64,000 bases of DNA from Isoetes taiwanensis. Taxonomy: Eukaryota; Streptophyta; Lycopodiopsida; Isoetales; Isoetaceae. Location: assembly GCA_021234155.1 (NCBI GenBank), contig JAJEKV010000001.1:29278177-29342176 (forward strand), given 5' to 3'. The translations under genes were made by a program, and so were the position numbers. Below are positions 47,107 through 60,082 of the stretch, piece by piece (position 1 is the first letter of the stretch; the number at the start of each line of letters is the position of its first letter). The notes under the pieces were generated by a model. It did no database searches. It was not told the origin of the DNA and was given only the letters and a program-made list of their open reading frames with translations.

Positions 47107-47815
47107 GCTTTGCCATGCTATGGTAGCATAGAAGGGCATGACACATGAGAATATACTTATGCTTGCATATTGATTTGAACAGGATGTACAAGCACTATTT
47201 ATTTGAAGAATTCACATCCCTAGACATCACAAGTGAATTTTTGAAGACCAAGGTGAAGACATTCATGAAAGATCACACAAGCATGCAAGCAAAGGAGATT
47301 CAAGCAAAAGCAATTTGAAGTTTGGAAGACCCCTTGAGTTGACTTGGTATATGTTTTTACTTTGAGTTCTTGGCATGACTATTTCATATGATCCATTTCC
47401 AAAGCTCATCACCTCCTCTCCTATGCAAAACTTCTCACTTGCCTCAAATTCCATGCTTTACCTTCATATCCCATAGCAAATTTGGCAAAAGAATCTTTTT
47501 CTAGTCAAAACATGTCATTCATACACCATTCACACTTCACACATCCATCATGCCACCACCATCTTGAAAAAGCAAAAAATTCCATTCAAGTTGGCTACTC
47601 CCATGAGCTAAGGTCATATTCTCTCTCTAAAAGTCAAAGTAGAGAGAGAAGTGCACAAATTCCTAAAGGGAGCATGAAGAAGTCAAGCAATCAAATCATT
47701 ATACAAAAATTGCAAGTTCATATGCACTAGTGCCATGTTGCTCCATTTCATCACCAAAGGTTGCCAAATCACCATCCACATCATCACCATAGCCATGTCA
47801 TCACCATAGCCATGT
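47107..47815 (+). repeat. Gypsy LTR fragment, type 2
   Basis: It matches 1619-2310 (catgctatggtagcatag, then ttcatgaaagatcac and attccattcaagttggct). It ends at a sharp change to unrelated sequence near 47815, after a short catgtcatcacca repeat. Confidence 0.75.
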
Positions 47816-48768
47816 CATCACGGGTTGAAGCACAATATAGTGTATCAAAAAAGTCTTATTTCGAACTACTAAAGTAGTTAGAAAATTAGTGGGAATGTCG
47901 GTGGTATTTTGAATTTTCGAAATTAGCAGGGGAGGGAGGGATCGGGGGCCGAAATAGCAAGAATGGGAGGAGGAATTCTTTTCTTTGCCGACTCTTACGG
48001 CTCCGCCGTCATTCAGCGTCCCACCTACGCCACCACCGGCTAAAAGCGGCATCAAGTTTTTCTCCTCCATCTTTTCCCTCGGGTTGTTCTTAGGCATCAT
48101 GAGCGTTCTTGTTCTTTTTAGTGTTTTAAATCTTATTCTATTGCATTAGCCGTCTTCTCCGGTCTTCACACTAATGCTCTTTGTTTTAATCACCATAAGG
48201 CATAAAATTTGAAATTTGTTAATTCTCTAGTTAAATTTGCGAGAGAAGAGGACTGGACCTAATTCATATTCTTTAAATTGAGTGCTCGGATAAATTGAGT
48301 GACTTTCGTGATCTTCCCTAACTTATTACCATAACTATTAAGTATTTTTTAGCATACCTCATGTAATTGGTGAACATGCTTTATGTAAGTGAATAATGTA
48401 GGCTGACTTGTTGAATAATCTTTGGGTCTTAATATTTTACATGTTCTTTGAGTTCATCTTTCTAGGCGGGGAAAATATAGGGTTTGTAATAGCTCTTATG
48501 GACCAAAATCGTCTCTAGCCAATTGTTACAAAATATTTACATTTGATTCAATAATTTCTTTAATTCTAGCCAATCTTTAAACTCTGTCTTAATATGTTTA
48601 TAGATCTCATGGAAGCGAGTACCAAGCGATGCAATTCAAATTTGAGCGACAAAGGTTTGACCTTTAAGGAGTTATATAAATCGAGAGGACAAGAATGTTG
48701 ATGAGAATGACATCACGAAAGATGTGGGGTCCAAAGGTAAATGGTAAGTCTTGTTATAGTTCAGATTA
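47816..48768. other. Non-coding stretch
   Basis: No gene recognised. The antisense ORF 48100-47801 has a Gly-rich stretch and no known motif. Confidence 0.4.
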
Positions 48769-49044
48769 TTGAAGGAAAACAAGAAGGAAGAGTTTATATC
48801 ATTGTATACAAAAATACATGATCGTAAGAAGGTTTTAGGAGGGCAGGTGCCTCAAGCATTGGCAGTAGCATTTCTCTTACATTGCAATGGCCGTGAAATA
48901 AACTGGATGAGCTTCTACAAGCATGCAAAGTCGGTGCAAAAAGTAGAGCACTTTCAAACAATGATTATGAGGATGGTGGAAAAAGTTACAACAAATGTTG
49001 TTCCTCGGTTGACAATGTCTCCAATGCGCCCGATTGCTTGTTGA
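48769..49044 (+). CDS. Small ORF of unknown function
   Basis: An open frame of 91 codons (KENKKEEFISLYTKIHDRKK, GGQVPQALAVAFLLHCNG). No ATG context, family or splice partner is recognised; its first codon is TTG. Composition is protein-like, so it may be an exon of the decayed gene region that also holds 49950-52283. Confidence 0.25.
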   Translation: MKENKKEEFISLYTKIHDRKKVLGGQVPQALAVAFLLHCNGREINWMSFYKHAKSVQKVEHFQTMIMRMVEKVTTNVVPRLTMSPMRPIAC

Positions 49045-49499
49045 TAAGCCCACTTCACAAATCTATGTTAGCTCTAATGTGACATGTAAGACCCGGTGAA
49101 TGATGCCAATTACAAAAAAAAAAATACCAGGTACTATTTGATTGCTGTTTTTATTTTTATTTTTCTGTAGTACATTCTTAGCTAAATCTAAAATCGTTGT
49201 TGTATTCATAGTTAGAAGCATGTGCTTGTAATGTTGTAAGTCAAACCTAAACTTGCAGTTAACTCATAGGTAAAAGCATGCATTTGTGAGTTGCAGCTAC
49301 AAGCTTAAGCACATGTTCTAGTTAATGTTTACTACTATCTTAATCATTCGATCCGCGGTTGCAATTGCGGTGGAAGCTTCTGATTGTTTGTTGCGAGATG
49401 TGTCATGCCTTACTATTCTGATCTCGGTCGACCATGGTGCACCACGCCTTAGTAGTTGCGATTCAGCCCACAGTCATAGTGAGAGAGTGTGTCATCCAG

Positions 49500-49700
49500 T
49501 TGCAGCTTCCAGCTTGAAGCTTGTGTCCCATAGGTCAAAGTCACAGCTTGCAACTTGAATCTTGTGTCCCATAGGTCAAAGTTGCAACTTCCAGCTTGAA
49601 GCTTGTGTCATAGGTCAAAGATACGACTTAGGCTTGGAAGCTTACGTCCCATAGGTCAAAGTTACGACTTGCAACTTGTGTCTTATAGCGCAAGTTAATG
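49500..49700. repeat. Minisatellite
   Basis: About four diverged ~50-bp units built on cccataggtcaaagt and gcttgaagcttgtg. Confidence 0.8.
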
Positions 49701-49947
49701 GCGAGTCAATTGTTTATCTAATTTATTCAATATTCTAATTTAGTGTCTCTTTGTGTTTTAGAGATGTCGAGGATATTGGAGGAATGGATTTCTATTGCGA
49801 GAACATGATGTGAACAAAAGTGACTATCGAGCTGCAACTAAGTGGCGAAAAGTGCGGTGTCATCAAAAGAAAATATTAAAGGTTTAGAAGCTAGGCGGGG
49901 TTAGTGTGGCGAATGAGATTAAAGTACCAAGATTTGTGCACAAAGCT

Positions 49948-50508
49948 CTCAAGTCAGCCCGAAGGAGGGTGTTGAGGCAGTAATTGACTTGCAAGAAAGA
50001 GATCTTGAAGAATTGGGTCTAGCTTTGAAGCAAGCTCTCGAGGACTTACTGAATTCAGAGATTTCTAGAGATGTCGAGTTGGAGCAGCTAAACAAATTGA
50101 GGCCCTGCCTTATGAGGCTGTTGACATCTCGATCCAGCATGTGCAAACCTTTTGAGTTCGATCCTTGTTTGCCTACCCAAACACCGGTCGTTGTTCATAG
50201 TATGAAGGAAGATTTGAGCATTAATTTGAATGAAGCATTCCCATTTTGTAACAGGTCACTGACATTGGATGATATGCTCTTGCCAATCATTATTGTCGAG
50301 TGTAGACATGCATATCATGTGGCATGTTGCATAGTGCATTTCAGGTAGCATCTTCCCATGCCATTATTTTCTGAATGAATTTTTTTAACAGTGTTTTTTT
50401 TTTTTTTTTTTTTTTTTTTGCAGTTGCTCTACAATATGTTGTTATACCGATTGTAGATATAACATGTCAAAATCATGGCTGTCTTTTTTTGGATTAAAGG
50501 GGTGCTAG
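49948..50508 (+). pseudogene. RING-like zinc-finger gene fragment, two exons
   Basis: Exon 1 ends at 50344; a GT-AG intron 50345-50423 with a ~30-T pyrimidine tract joins it in frame to exon 2, which stops at 50506-50508. The coding text has a helical segment (QERDLEELGLALKQALEDLL), then FPFCNRSLT, VECRHAYHVACCIVHF and, after the splice, CSTICCYTDCR and SKSWLSFFGLKG. The C-H-H-C and later C-C pattern resembles a RING-H2 or treble-clef finger, with one expected Cys missing. The 5' end is not found. Function is unknown. Confidence 0.45.
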
Positions 50509-51614
50509 AAGTCCAACATTAGCATAACCCTAGATTCGCACGGTTGGTTGTATTCATTATTTTCAGCTCACACAAGATAACTTAATGAATGTTACTTGCA
50601 TATGGAAAGAAATCGAGAATGAAAGGTGTTAGCTCCACCCGGCATCCATATCATATCCCAAGGAACATAAACTTATGCGAGGCGTTTGAGCACTTTGCAT
50701 TAACAAGCTGGGAAGGGTGCTATGGACATTATTTCTTACAAAAGCGGAAGGACAATGATGGTAACAAATCTAAAATGTTTTCTAATGCGGGATTTATTGC
50801 AGCTTCTAAAAAGCATGACCATGTATATGTTCTTCACATTTGCAAAACACAGGATAGTCAAGGACAATCAGCAAGCTGGTTTGGAATTACCCACGATAGG
50901 CTGTAAAACTACGATGTCTTTTGAGCCAAAACTTGCAATCTTGATTCATCGGGTAATTATATGTTCAAATGGACTAGCTTTTACAATGATTACATGATTA
51001 GTTGCTCTCTTAGTTTTTTTGCTCCAAAGAGTAGTCCACAAGTCTGTTGCATGTTGTTGCATAGCAATGATTTTTATTTATGTACATCTAGATATTCAAG
51101 GCCACTCATCAAAGATAGAATGCTATTTGTGGAAATTTGAAGGTAAAACAAAAGTTGATATTTCCACGAAGAGAATGAGCCAAAGGCGACAATGATTTCA
51201 CAGTCTTGCATGTTTGGACAAACTAGGTTTTACGCAAAACTTATGTGTTTGTTATTACATGTTGTCAATTTAGCTTTACGTAATGCTTTTAGAGTTAAAG
51301 AGACATAACATCGCGAAAGATGTAGCGACACCGCTTCATAACCTTGTGGAAATAAAGCTGAATGTGGGCAGTCCGGCTTGTTGTCAATGGGAAGGCTACT
51401 TTGTGTCAATCAAAGTTTGTTGGTGCAACAAGCGATAATAAGGCCATTGAAACCCATGGTAGTCTTCCCATTTCATCATGTAGTCGGTTGTGAAGACAAA
51501 GAAAGAGACATCTCATCGAACACAATCACAAGAATCTGTTTCACCTGGTAATTCTTTGTTATTTTTGTATGAAGTGTTTCATATTTGTTTATTTAAAGCA
51601 TTTCCTTCGAGGAA
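50509..51614. other. Stretch without a recognised gene
   Basis: An ORF at 50589-50906 (including HIPRNINLCEAFEHFALTSW) looks protein-like but is not recognised. The rest is AT-rich and apparently non-coding. Confidence 0.35.
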
Positions 51615-52283
51615 ATGCAAAGGGCTCTAATGGCTGCAAGGAAGAAAATTAAGCGTAGCGAAGTATTTAGCGACCCTTCAAGTCTCCATGTAACAAAGGA
51701 TGAAGTTAAGCATAAAAAGCTTTTGATTTTTGAGTTAGATGGAGTCTTGCTGAAGCTATTTGAGAATACTAAGCCATTGCCAAGTTGTGTCATGGATGGT
51801 GCAGAACTAAAGCACCTTAATCACACAAAGATAGCTGTATTGCGCCCGAAGGCTAAGGAGCTTCTAGAGTGGTGCATGGATAACTTCAAGATTGCCATTT
51901 GGACAACAATGAGCAGCACTGCAACTAATCTTATTCTGAATCAAATGTTTGAAAAAGCTGTTCGATAAAGCTTATAGTTTACATGGTCTTCAGGTAAGTG
52001 CACAAATACGGCATTCAAAGTTGATAGGAAGCCTATTTTGTTGAAGGAGTTGAACAAGGTTTATTCTGAAATGAAGGGAGCATGGATGCACCATAACACA
52101 TTGCTAATCGATGATATGTTGTACCGTGGTTTTAAGAACAGTCCACATACGATGGTATGCCCTAACACTTATCAACCATCTAGAAGAGATGTTGACTTCT
52201 TGGCTGAACATCTAAAACCATGGCTGGAAGAATTTGTTAGAAAGGCGAGAATGTGGAAGTGTATGTTCAGGCCAATCCATTAA
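51615..52283 (+). pseudogene. FCP1/NIF-type HAD phosphatase fragment
   Basis: The first piece (51615-51968) reads KKLLIFELDGVLLKLF, IAVLRPKAKELLEWCMDNF and KIAIWTTMSS; after a frame change in aaaaa near 51950, KLFDKAYSLHG follows. The second piece (52038-52283) has RKPILLKELNKVY, NTLLIDDMLYRGFKNSPHT and NTYQPSRRDVDFLAEHL. This order is that of the FCP1 homology domain, which dephosphorylates Ser residues such as those of the RNA polymerase II tail. The nucleophile motif DxDG(T/V) reads ELDG, so the first Asp is Glu. With the frame break it is probably inactive. It may be a host gene fragment or captured. Confidence 0.7.
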
Positions 52284-52497
52284 CTAACTTTCTGGTAAGG
52301 CTTCCAAGAAAGCCGTTGATACTCTAAAGAAATACAAGTATTACTGACAAGAATTCTGTTGTAATTGCTTCAATTTATTCAATATAACTCTTTCTCACTT
52401 TACATTCTTTCTGATTTTGCTTTTATCAGATTATAATGTAACATGATTTGTTATTGATTTGGAATCATTGTATTGATATTGATGCATTTCTTGTAAA

Positions 52498-52770
52498 CAT
52501 TGTATGTTATTCTCAAACCAGAGATTTCAAAATCATTCATTGCATTTGTTTATGCAATTGTTTCTGCACTTTGTTCATTAGATTGAAATAGATAGAATAG
52601 ATTGTGCAATTGAATATGCAATTGATAACTAACATTGTATGTTATTCTCAAACCACAGATTTCAAAATCATTCATTGCATTTGTTTATGCAATTGTTTCT
52701 GCACTTTGTTTATGCAATTTGTTCATTGCATTTGTTTATGCATTTGTTTATGCATTTGTTTCTGCACTAT
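52498..52770. repeat. Direct repeats of a T-rich unit
   Basis: A ~75-bp block (attgtatgttattctcaaac, then tgcatttgtttatgcaattg) occurs at 52498 and 52633, followed by short catttgtttatg units to 52770. It abuts the left edge of the segmental duplication. Confidence 0.8.
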
Positions 52771-52849
52771 CTGTTTGTGGCTGATTCAGATTATGAAGGG
52801 ATCCTTGGACAAACCAAGTTATACTATCCTTTTCATGAGGTTTAGAAAA

Positions 52850-54594
52850 AACCAGATCTGAGCATGCCATTTAAAGTTTATATCACTGTTATTAAAAAGG
52901 CCATAGGTTTAGCCATTTTGCAGGATAAGCATACCATAGTTTTTGCAAGCAAACAATGGTGCGCTCTTGAAGAAAGATACACCGGAATAGAAAAAAAGTC
53001 TTTCTTTGCTCTCATGTTTCTTATTAATAGACAAGGACATTTGCTTCTGAAAAGCCAAGTTCAAGTCCACATGAAGCAAAACCCAATGGGCTTGCTATTT
53101 GGTAAAGCAACTAATAAACCAAAGATCCAGAGATGGGCTTGTAAGTTGCAAAGTTATGATATTTCTGTAAAGAGTTGCACTTGACACGAAATCCTAGCCT
53201 CTACTTGCCTTATATATTTTTTGATCATGAAGATGAATTGAATACTACTGACACTTCACTTGCGTGCTTAGCACATTTAGAGGTAACTCAAGGAGATCAA
53301 GCCAAAGGAGGATGGCAGCAACCTATTAGAGATTTTCTACAACATAGGATCATCTCTCCAAGCCTCACTCCAAGTCAAAGAAGGAGACTCAAGGACAAGT
53401 GCAGAGACAATTCAGCTGATAGACAATGTCTTGTGCAAAGTTAGCAGGGGATGGAATCTTCTTTGGGGTGTGTAAGTGAAGATGAATCGCCTTGATTATT
53501 AGGGAGATGCATAAAGGTATCTGTGGAGGACATTTTCTTTGGGGATACCCTTTGCAAAAAGATTCTCAGTGCGGATATTATTGGCCCTCTTGTTTTTAGA
53601 GATTGCTATGAGGTCATAAAACTTGCCATCAATGTCAGATTTTTTAGTAAAAAATTTTATTGCCGGTACCTTGAATCCTATTATATCTCTAGGACCTTTT
53701 CAAATTTGGGGGCTAGATTATATTGGTCCCATTAATCCTTCTTCTACAGGTCAACATTAGCATATTATTGTGGCTATAGATTATTTTTACTAAGTGGAGG
53801 AGGCCATACCTTTGAGGCAAGCCAATGCCTTCACAAGCGCAGGTTTTTTTTACATGAATTTGTTTGTTCTAGATTTGGTATTCCTTTCCGGATACATTCT
53901 GATAGAGGTACCTTTTGTTAATGAAGTCATTGCTAATTTGTTGAGCATTTTGAAGGTCAAGCATACCAAGAGCTCCTCATATTATCCTCGGGGTAATGGA
54001 CAATTTGAAGCTACTAACAAAGTGTTGAAAAAATTTTTTGCGGAAGGCGGTTGAGGTTAACAAGAGGGATTGGCATATCAAAATAGTGGATGCACTTTGG
54101 GCTTATAGAGTCACTATCAAAACAGCTACAAATCACACACCTTTCAATTTGGTTTATGGCATAGAGGCAGTTTTACCAGTAGAATTTGAGTTACCTTCCT
54201 TGAGATTAGCTCATAAATTGTGCTTCCTTTTGAACATGCCTTACAGGAAAGATTGGACGCCCTGTTACATCTAGATGAGTATAGAATGGAAGCTGAGAAC
54301 ACTAATTTGCTGAAAAAGGCTAAAGATCTGGCTGCATTCAAGGCTGCACACAAAATACAAGGTACCTTTGAGAAAGGAGAGCTTGTCCTCAAATGGAACA
54401 AGTCAAAGGAAGACTCAGCTGGCAAATTTGATAATATTTGGGAAGGACCCTTTGTAGTGCTAGAATCTGCAGGTACTAATTCTTATTGGTTACAAGAGGT
54501 TGCTTCAGGAATGCCATTGCCAAATCCTATCAATATCCTGCATCTGAAAAGGTATTGGGACCAGCATGCTTGCTTGTCCCTCTTCTTACATTAA
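52850..54594 (+). pseudogene. Gypsy native RNase H and integrase (copy B)
   Basis: It opens with YITVIKKAIGLAILQDKH and proceeds as in copy A to 53444. The integrase zinc region and core follow in several frames: RQANAFTSAG, then NEVIANLLSILKVKHTKSSS, YYPRGNGQFEATNKVL with the catalytic Glu, a middle part (DALWAYRVTIKTATNHTPFN), and the C-terminal module LVLKWNKSKED, IWEGPFVVLES, PNPINILHLKRYW. Five or more frame changes occur, many at gctg or cag sites. No extra RNase H lies between native RNase H and integrase. Confidence 0.92.
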
Positions 54595-55420
54595 AAAGCT
54601 TAGAGATCTATAGTAGGTTTAAAGTAGTTAGCTCAGTTTGATTTTTGAGCACATTACTCTAGTAGTTAGATCAGTTTGACTTTGAGCACATTACTCTAAT
54701 AGGTTGGTTTCATGTTTTTAGGGTGATCTGACCAGATAACAGTACAAATGATCTCAAAAAACAGGATTGATACTAATGATTACCAAGTGTCATATGCAGG
54801 AGCATCCTTCTTCCATTTTTATTCATCTGTCTTAAAAGTATTCCTACCATCCATTCAGCCTCCTATTCTCTTTTTTTCCATACCTTAACAACACTCTGCA
54901 AAATCACCTTTACCATCATAACTTGAGTTGCAAGGATTTGAGACTAATTGGTTTGTGTGTTTCCATGGTGAGTGCACTCTTCCTCCATTCTTTTTCATCT
55001 GTCATAAGTAGCCCTACCTTCCATTTAGACTTCTTATTCTTGCTTTCATTCCCAAGAGAAGAAAAACACTCTGCATTTCATCTTTACCACCATAGCAGAG
55101 TTGCAACTTTTGAAGGTCAAGAAGAAGACATGCATTTTCTTGGTTTGGCGAGATCTCAAACACTTGCACACTCACTTCATCTCCATTACATCACCACCCT
55201 CTCATGTTCACACTCACTTCTGCTTTTCCTCACTCACCATATTCCATTCACATCATTCCATCACCACATTCACACTCATTTCATCGACATTTGCACTTCA
55301 CACTCTTATTCTATCATGTTCCCACTTAGACACCTTGGTACAAAGTTGAAGACCCCTCTAGTTATTTATTTCTGACATCATATGGCTGAGGGGACCAGCA
55401 TTTTTCTTGTTTTGGCGAGA
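54595..55420 (+). other. Gypsy untranslated tail (copy B)
   Basis: No coding sequence. A diverged tandem duplication lies at 54793-54935 and 54960-55105 (ttcatctgtc, acactctgca). A G-run (55388-55393, gaggggacc) lies ~28 bp before the LTR. Confidence 0.6.
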
Positions 55421-57290
55421 TGTTTCCCCCAAAGGGCAACATGCTAATTGTGATCTATGCATTCAAACTAGGTCAACTCATCTTGGAAGACTAGGTCAAA
55501 GATTGGAAGATTTGGTAGACAATGTTGATGTGGAGGTCCAAGAGATGCTTATTTTTCAAGCCAAGTCGAAAGTTCACAAGAGGTATTTTATTTGAAATCA
55601 AATGCTTAGTCAAGAATATTCCCTAGAAGAATCTGGGTTATGAAGTTTGGAAGACATCTTTTGAAGATTGGAAGTTAAGAGTTTGGAAGACCCTTATCCT
55701 TTGAAATTTCCTAGCCATTTTTCCTACATCTATATTCTCTTTTGTTCACCCTTGCATACCCTATCATGCTTTGCCCAATTCCTTCTTTTCTAATGCATCC
55801 ATATTCCCCCATAAGTTATTCCCACCATTGCCTCCATATCTTTTACCCTTTTACTTCTTATGCCACATTTTTTTGCAAATTTCCTAGCCTAAATCCTCTT
55901 GCAACTTTCTATACCCTTATGCCTATCTATCATTGTGCCATGCTACATGTATACTTTGTGGAATATTCCGATTATGATGCCCAAAAACTTGGCATATTCG
56001 AGAAAATTAGGGTTGCTATTGCTTAAATGATCCACTTCTTCAACTTTTTCATGAGTAACCTCTTAAAACCATGGCCTAGCTTTGCAAAACTATAAAATCG
56101 GCATATTCTTGGAATATCTGGGCCAAAATCTGAAATTGTATCGCGCTATTTTCGGGAAAAAATACAGGTGAGAACCCTAAATTTCTGCTTCCATCTCGAA
56201 TCATCTTGGGACTTGGCTCCATAGCCCTCGAAACTTACCTATTTTCACCTTCCAGCCCTCTAAGAACCGAATAAACCCATCAATCAAGGCTAAGATTAAG
56301 TAAACATTTGAATATTAAGCTATACATGGGATTCGACAAAAAGAACTTTCTTGAAGGCCCGAAGCGATCAAACCTTCGAGTTATCATTACTAAGCATGAC
56401 TTGAAGGATTTTTTTGAAGACTCGACGAGTACTCCCTAATCAGATCAAAGAGAGATTTGGTGAATTTATCTTCTAAAATTATTTGATGACCGAAGTTGAT
56501 ATTTTCTTACATTTGAAATCTTGAAGCATCATTACCCATTATTATTATGATTGATCTACCTCTATATCAATGAAAAATTGATACCAAGTTGAAGAAATTC
56601 TCTACGATATGATTTTTGTCAATTTTGTCTTCCAAAATATCCCTGTATTCTTAATTGCTTTTGGTCCAGTTGCCCTCAATCCCTGATATACACGAGACCC
56701 TTATGCTTTGAAAAAACCAAAAAATTCCATTTACAACTCGAGGTTAAGAAAAATTGCATTACATTTTTTCTTGTTCTTGTTGTATGTTGCAAAATCTGAA
56801 TGCAAAAATATCTATGAGCATCAAATAAAGATCGACATCATGTCCACACTCCGAATGCTCTTGTGATGTATTGGCTTTGAAACTTCTCAAAAATGATCGA
56901 AACTCTAGTTCCATTTTTCACGATCATTGTTTTCTGATTTTATTTGCCATTGACCAATTTTTGACCCCACTTTAAGCTTGAATATTTCCCAAAATAATGA
57001 TCTGACTTGGTCAAAAGTTTCACCATTAGCTCCCAGCAACTTTTTTGTGCCAGTCTAAATCATCTGACCCAAGTATTCAATTCATTATCGACTGCTACAT
57101 CAATTTGAATCAAGGCTCCATTTTCTAGAAATGGGAAAGGTATGGGAACTTTGAGTTTTTGGCTTTTTTGATAGATTTATCTTCCATAGACCGATCACCT
57201 TAAGTGATCTGGAGGTCCTAACCCCAATTTGAGTCTATACTCAAGTTGGCTTATTGAAGTTGACCTTTGAAGCCAGGTTCAGGGTCAACA
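55421..57290 (+). repeat. Gypsy 3' LTR, copy B (1870 bp)
   Basis: It begins tgtttcccccaaagggcaac and ends agggtcaaca, followed by gtatc (57291-57295), as in copy A. It is the most complete 3' LTR in the window. Confidence 0.9.
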
Positions 57291-59478
57291 GTATCCTCGA
57301 TTTAATTGTTGGTTTTTTATTGCATTGCAACTGCTTCTGCCACAACTGGGGAATGAGTCTCTAGAAACAGTCTAGAAGTTTAACCTTTTTGCCTAATGCC
57401 GCGTGTCCTATGGCAATCTAGATTTCAAAAGGGTTAATTTGTGGCGAGTCATCTTTGTTGCTAACCATTTTGAATCTAATTTCTATGTTGTTTCCTCCAA
57501 ACACCTCTCTTTCAAATATTTGTTGGACTTGCAAACTATCTTTTTTGTCTTGCAGGTCTATCTTTACAATTTGGAAAGAATGTCAACATCTCTGCCGTGG
57601 TGCTTTTGGAAGCAACATGTAAGGAAGTTTATTTCCTCCAAACATCTCTCTTTCAAAGATTTGTTGTTGCTTTTCAAGTGGGATGACATATAGCACATTA
57701 GCATAATAGCCTTGCCATTATGGGATTGTCCTTAGATATTAAGTTTAATTGATGCGTATTTTGCCATATTACATTTGCATTGCATGTATGGGAAAAAGGA
57801 ATTCAAACTTAATTTGGTAATGGTATCGTACCTTGCCCAAGAGAGAATTTTATAGCTCCATAGGCAAAAGGCAAATACTAATTAGCTGAGGTTATGGGCT
57901 CATTAGTTACGTGTTTAACATACTTCTTCAAATGATCTTATATGGTTTTAAATCGGTACCTTGGCTTAATCATTATTAAATACAATAGTCTCATCTTATT
58001 GCTCCAGAAAGATATATTAATGGTGTGTCCCTATCTAGATAAAGACAAAAAGCATGCAAGCCATGTGCAGAATCCTGACAGACAAATACATGGATGTTTC
58101 ACGAAGTTGTTTGGGTTTGTCCTCTTAAGGATATAGCTATTAGTCCCTTTACTTTGTGCTTTTGGTGGGTAGTGTACACATCTCATCTTCAAGATAAATT
58201 TCCATGCATAAATTGAAAGAAATTGTTTCTGTATGCTCTTCCTCATAAAGACTTGGGATTATCAATAGACATTTGCATTTTATTTGGGTTTAACAGTTTT
58301 TCCTTCCAATTTGAAGATATAGTACATACAAAGCTCTTAGGTTTCAAGAAGTTCGGTCTGTTTATCTCTTTGTGTCAGATTTGCACAAGGCTATATCTCA
58401 TTCTCCTTTCATTCTATTTCGTTTATAAATTTATGACCATATAACTAGCATGGTCTCGATACTGATTTGTGAAAACACTGGAGGGAATACAGGTTATTTT
58501 TAATAGGTTAATATTGCAGCTATTGACGTTTGCAGGTGGCCATAGTTTCTTCTACACATAATCGGGGTCATGCAATTCTGGTTGGAGAGGTAAGGTTCCT
58601 CATTACATGATTAAAGTTTCCTCGAGTGAGATTCGATTTTGCTTTATGGTTTTAAAAGCTTTTCCTCTATTTGAACAATGAGGCGATATTGTGTCGCTTC
58701 AAGTGTACATCCTTGCAACAAAACCACGGCAACTTAGCGGATATGAGATGCAACTTCTAGCGGGTGACATTCTTTGTTTTAACTTTGTGTGCATCGGATA
58801 TCTATGCAAAGAGATTGTCATGATGTCTAGAGATGCAAAGGATATTCGATGTCTCTTTTTGTAGAAACTTACTGATATCAATGGTGCGAGGAGCCGTGTT
58901 TTTAATTATGGACCACGGCGAGCATGCTTGGGAGTGGTTTCTAGAATGTATGAAATTTGTGGCACAAACCGCTTCAAGGCTTTTAGAGACCACAACGAGC
59001 ATGCGGGAGTGGTTTCTAGAGCGTTATGAGATTTGTGGCACAATGCGCTAAAGGTTTTAGGTACTATTAACAAACGATGTTTCCAACCTTGAATATGAGG
59101 TTTGTTAGTCTTTGAATATCTGTATATGCAAGAATTCTTTGTCGTGATAATATGAAGTTATAAATCAGGCCAAACCAGTGAGCTTACAATATAGATGTTG
59201 ATATGAACAGATGTATATCGAGATCCGCGTGCAGAAGTTTGCAGCTTTATGGCAGCTTCATTCTTATCTTCTAAGATTCGTGCTTATTTGCTTCCATAGG
59301 CAACAACTCATGGTGGCATTTGGTAAAATATATACGATGTGGTGTTTGTTGCTATGCATAGAATCTCAATTATATATAGGTTGTCTAAATTCTTTATATA
59401 CATGCAATGGGATGCACTGCAAGCCAAAATGCATTTGCAAATAATTTCAAGTGATCATGCATTGACATAAGATGCAGC

Positions 59479-60082
59479 CAGGGAATAAATTACTAATCGC
59501 ATATTTCTTATTAGCCAGAATGACTTTAGCTAAACTTGCTCGATATTAATCCCAAAACTTTCTGTGGTTTAGCTAAACTCTACATATTTTTCCTCTCATT
59601 CTTTCTAGCATTTAGCTAAACTAACCCAAACATCAACCCAAAAATTTCTATCGTATGGCCAACAGAAAATATTAAGCCAAATTACTATACTTCTTTTAAA
59701 TATATTCAACTTATTTTAGTCATTTTCTTTGTGAAAACATTCTAAAATAATGCTAACTAGAAAAGTCTAGGACTCAAATTAATTCATAATGCTGGAAACT
59801 AAACTACTAGTCATATATTTCATATAAACTAGAATGATGTTAGCTAAACTAGCCTGAAATTCATTATAAAAGTTTCTATGGTTTAGCTAAACAGTACAAA
59901 ATTTCACTCTCTTACTTTCTAGCGTTTGGCTAAAGAGCTCCAGGGTTGGTGCAGTTCCGAAAAAAGTTAAGCTAAAATTATTATTTTTTTTCTAATTTTT
60001 TCCATTTACTTTAGCCAAATTTTTTTGAAAATGTGCTAAAAAATCGCCAAATTGCTAAGATTAGCCCTTAAATTATTCCATG
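59479..60082. mobile_element. hAT-type MITE (604 bp)
   Basis: Ends are cagggaataa and, inverted, catggaataa. The 8-bp TSD gatgcagc stands at 59471-59478 and 60083-60090; copy A has one gatgcagc (43413-43420) and no insert. The inside is built of two diverged halves rich in tagctaaact and tttctatggtttagc. No coding sequence. Confidence 0.92.

Noticed and set aside
47801-48100. Reverse-strand ORF with Gly-rich AGGGVGG
   Set aside because: Short, no family, lies over a sharp sequence junction near 47815; likely chance.
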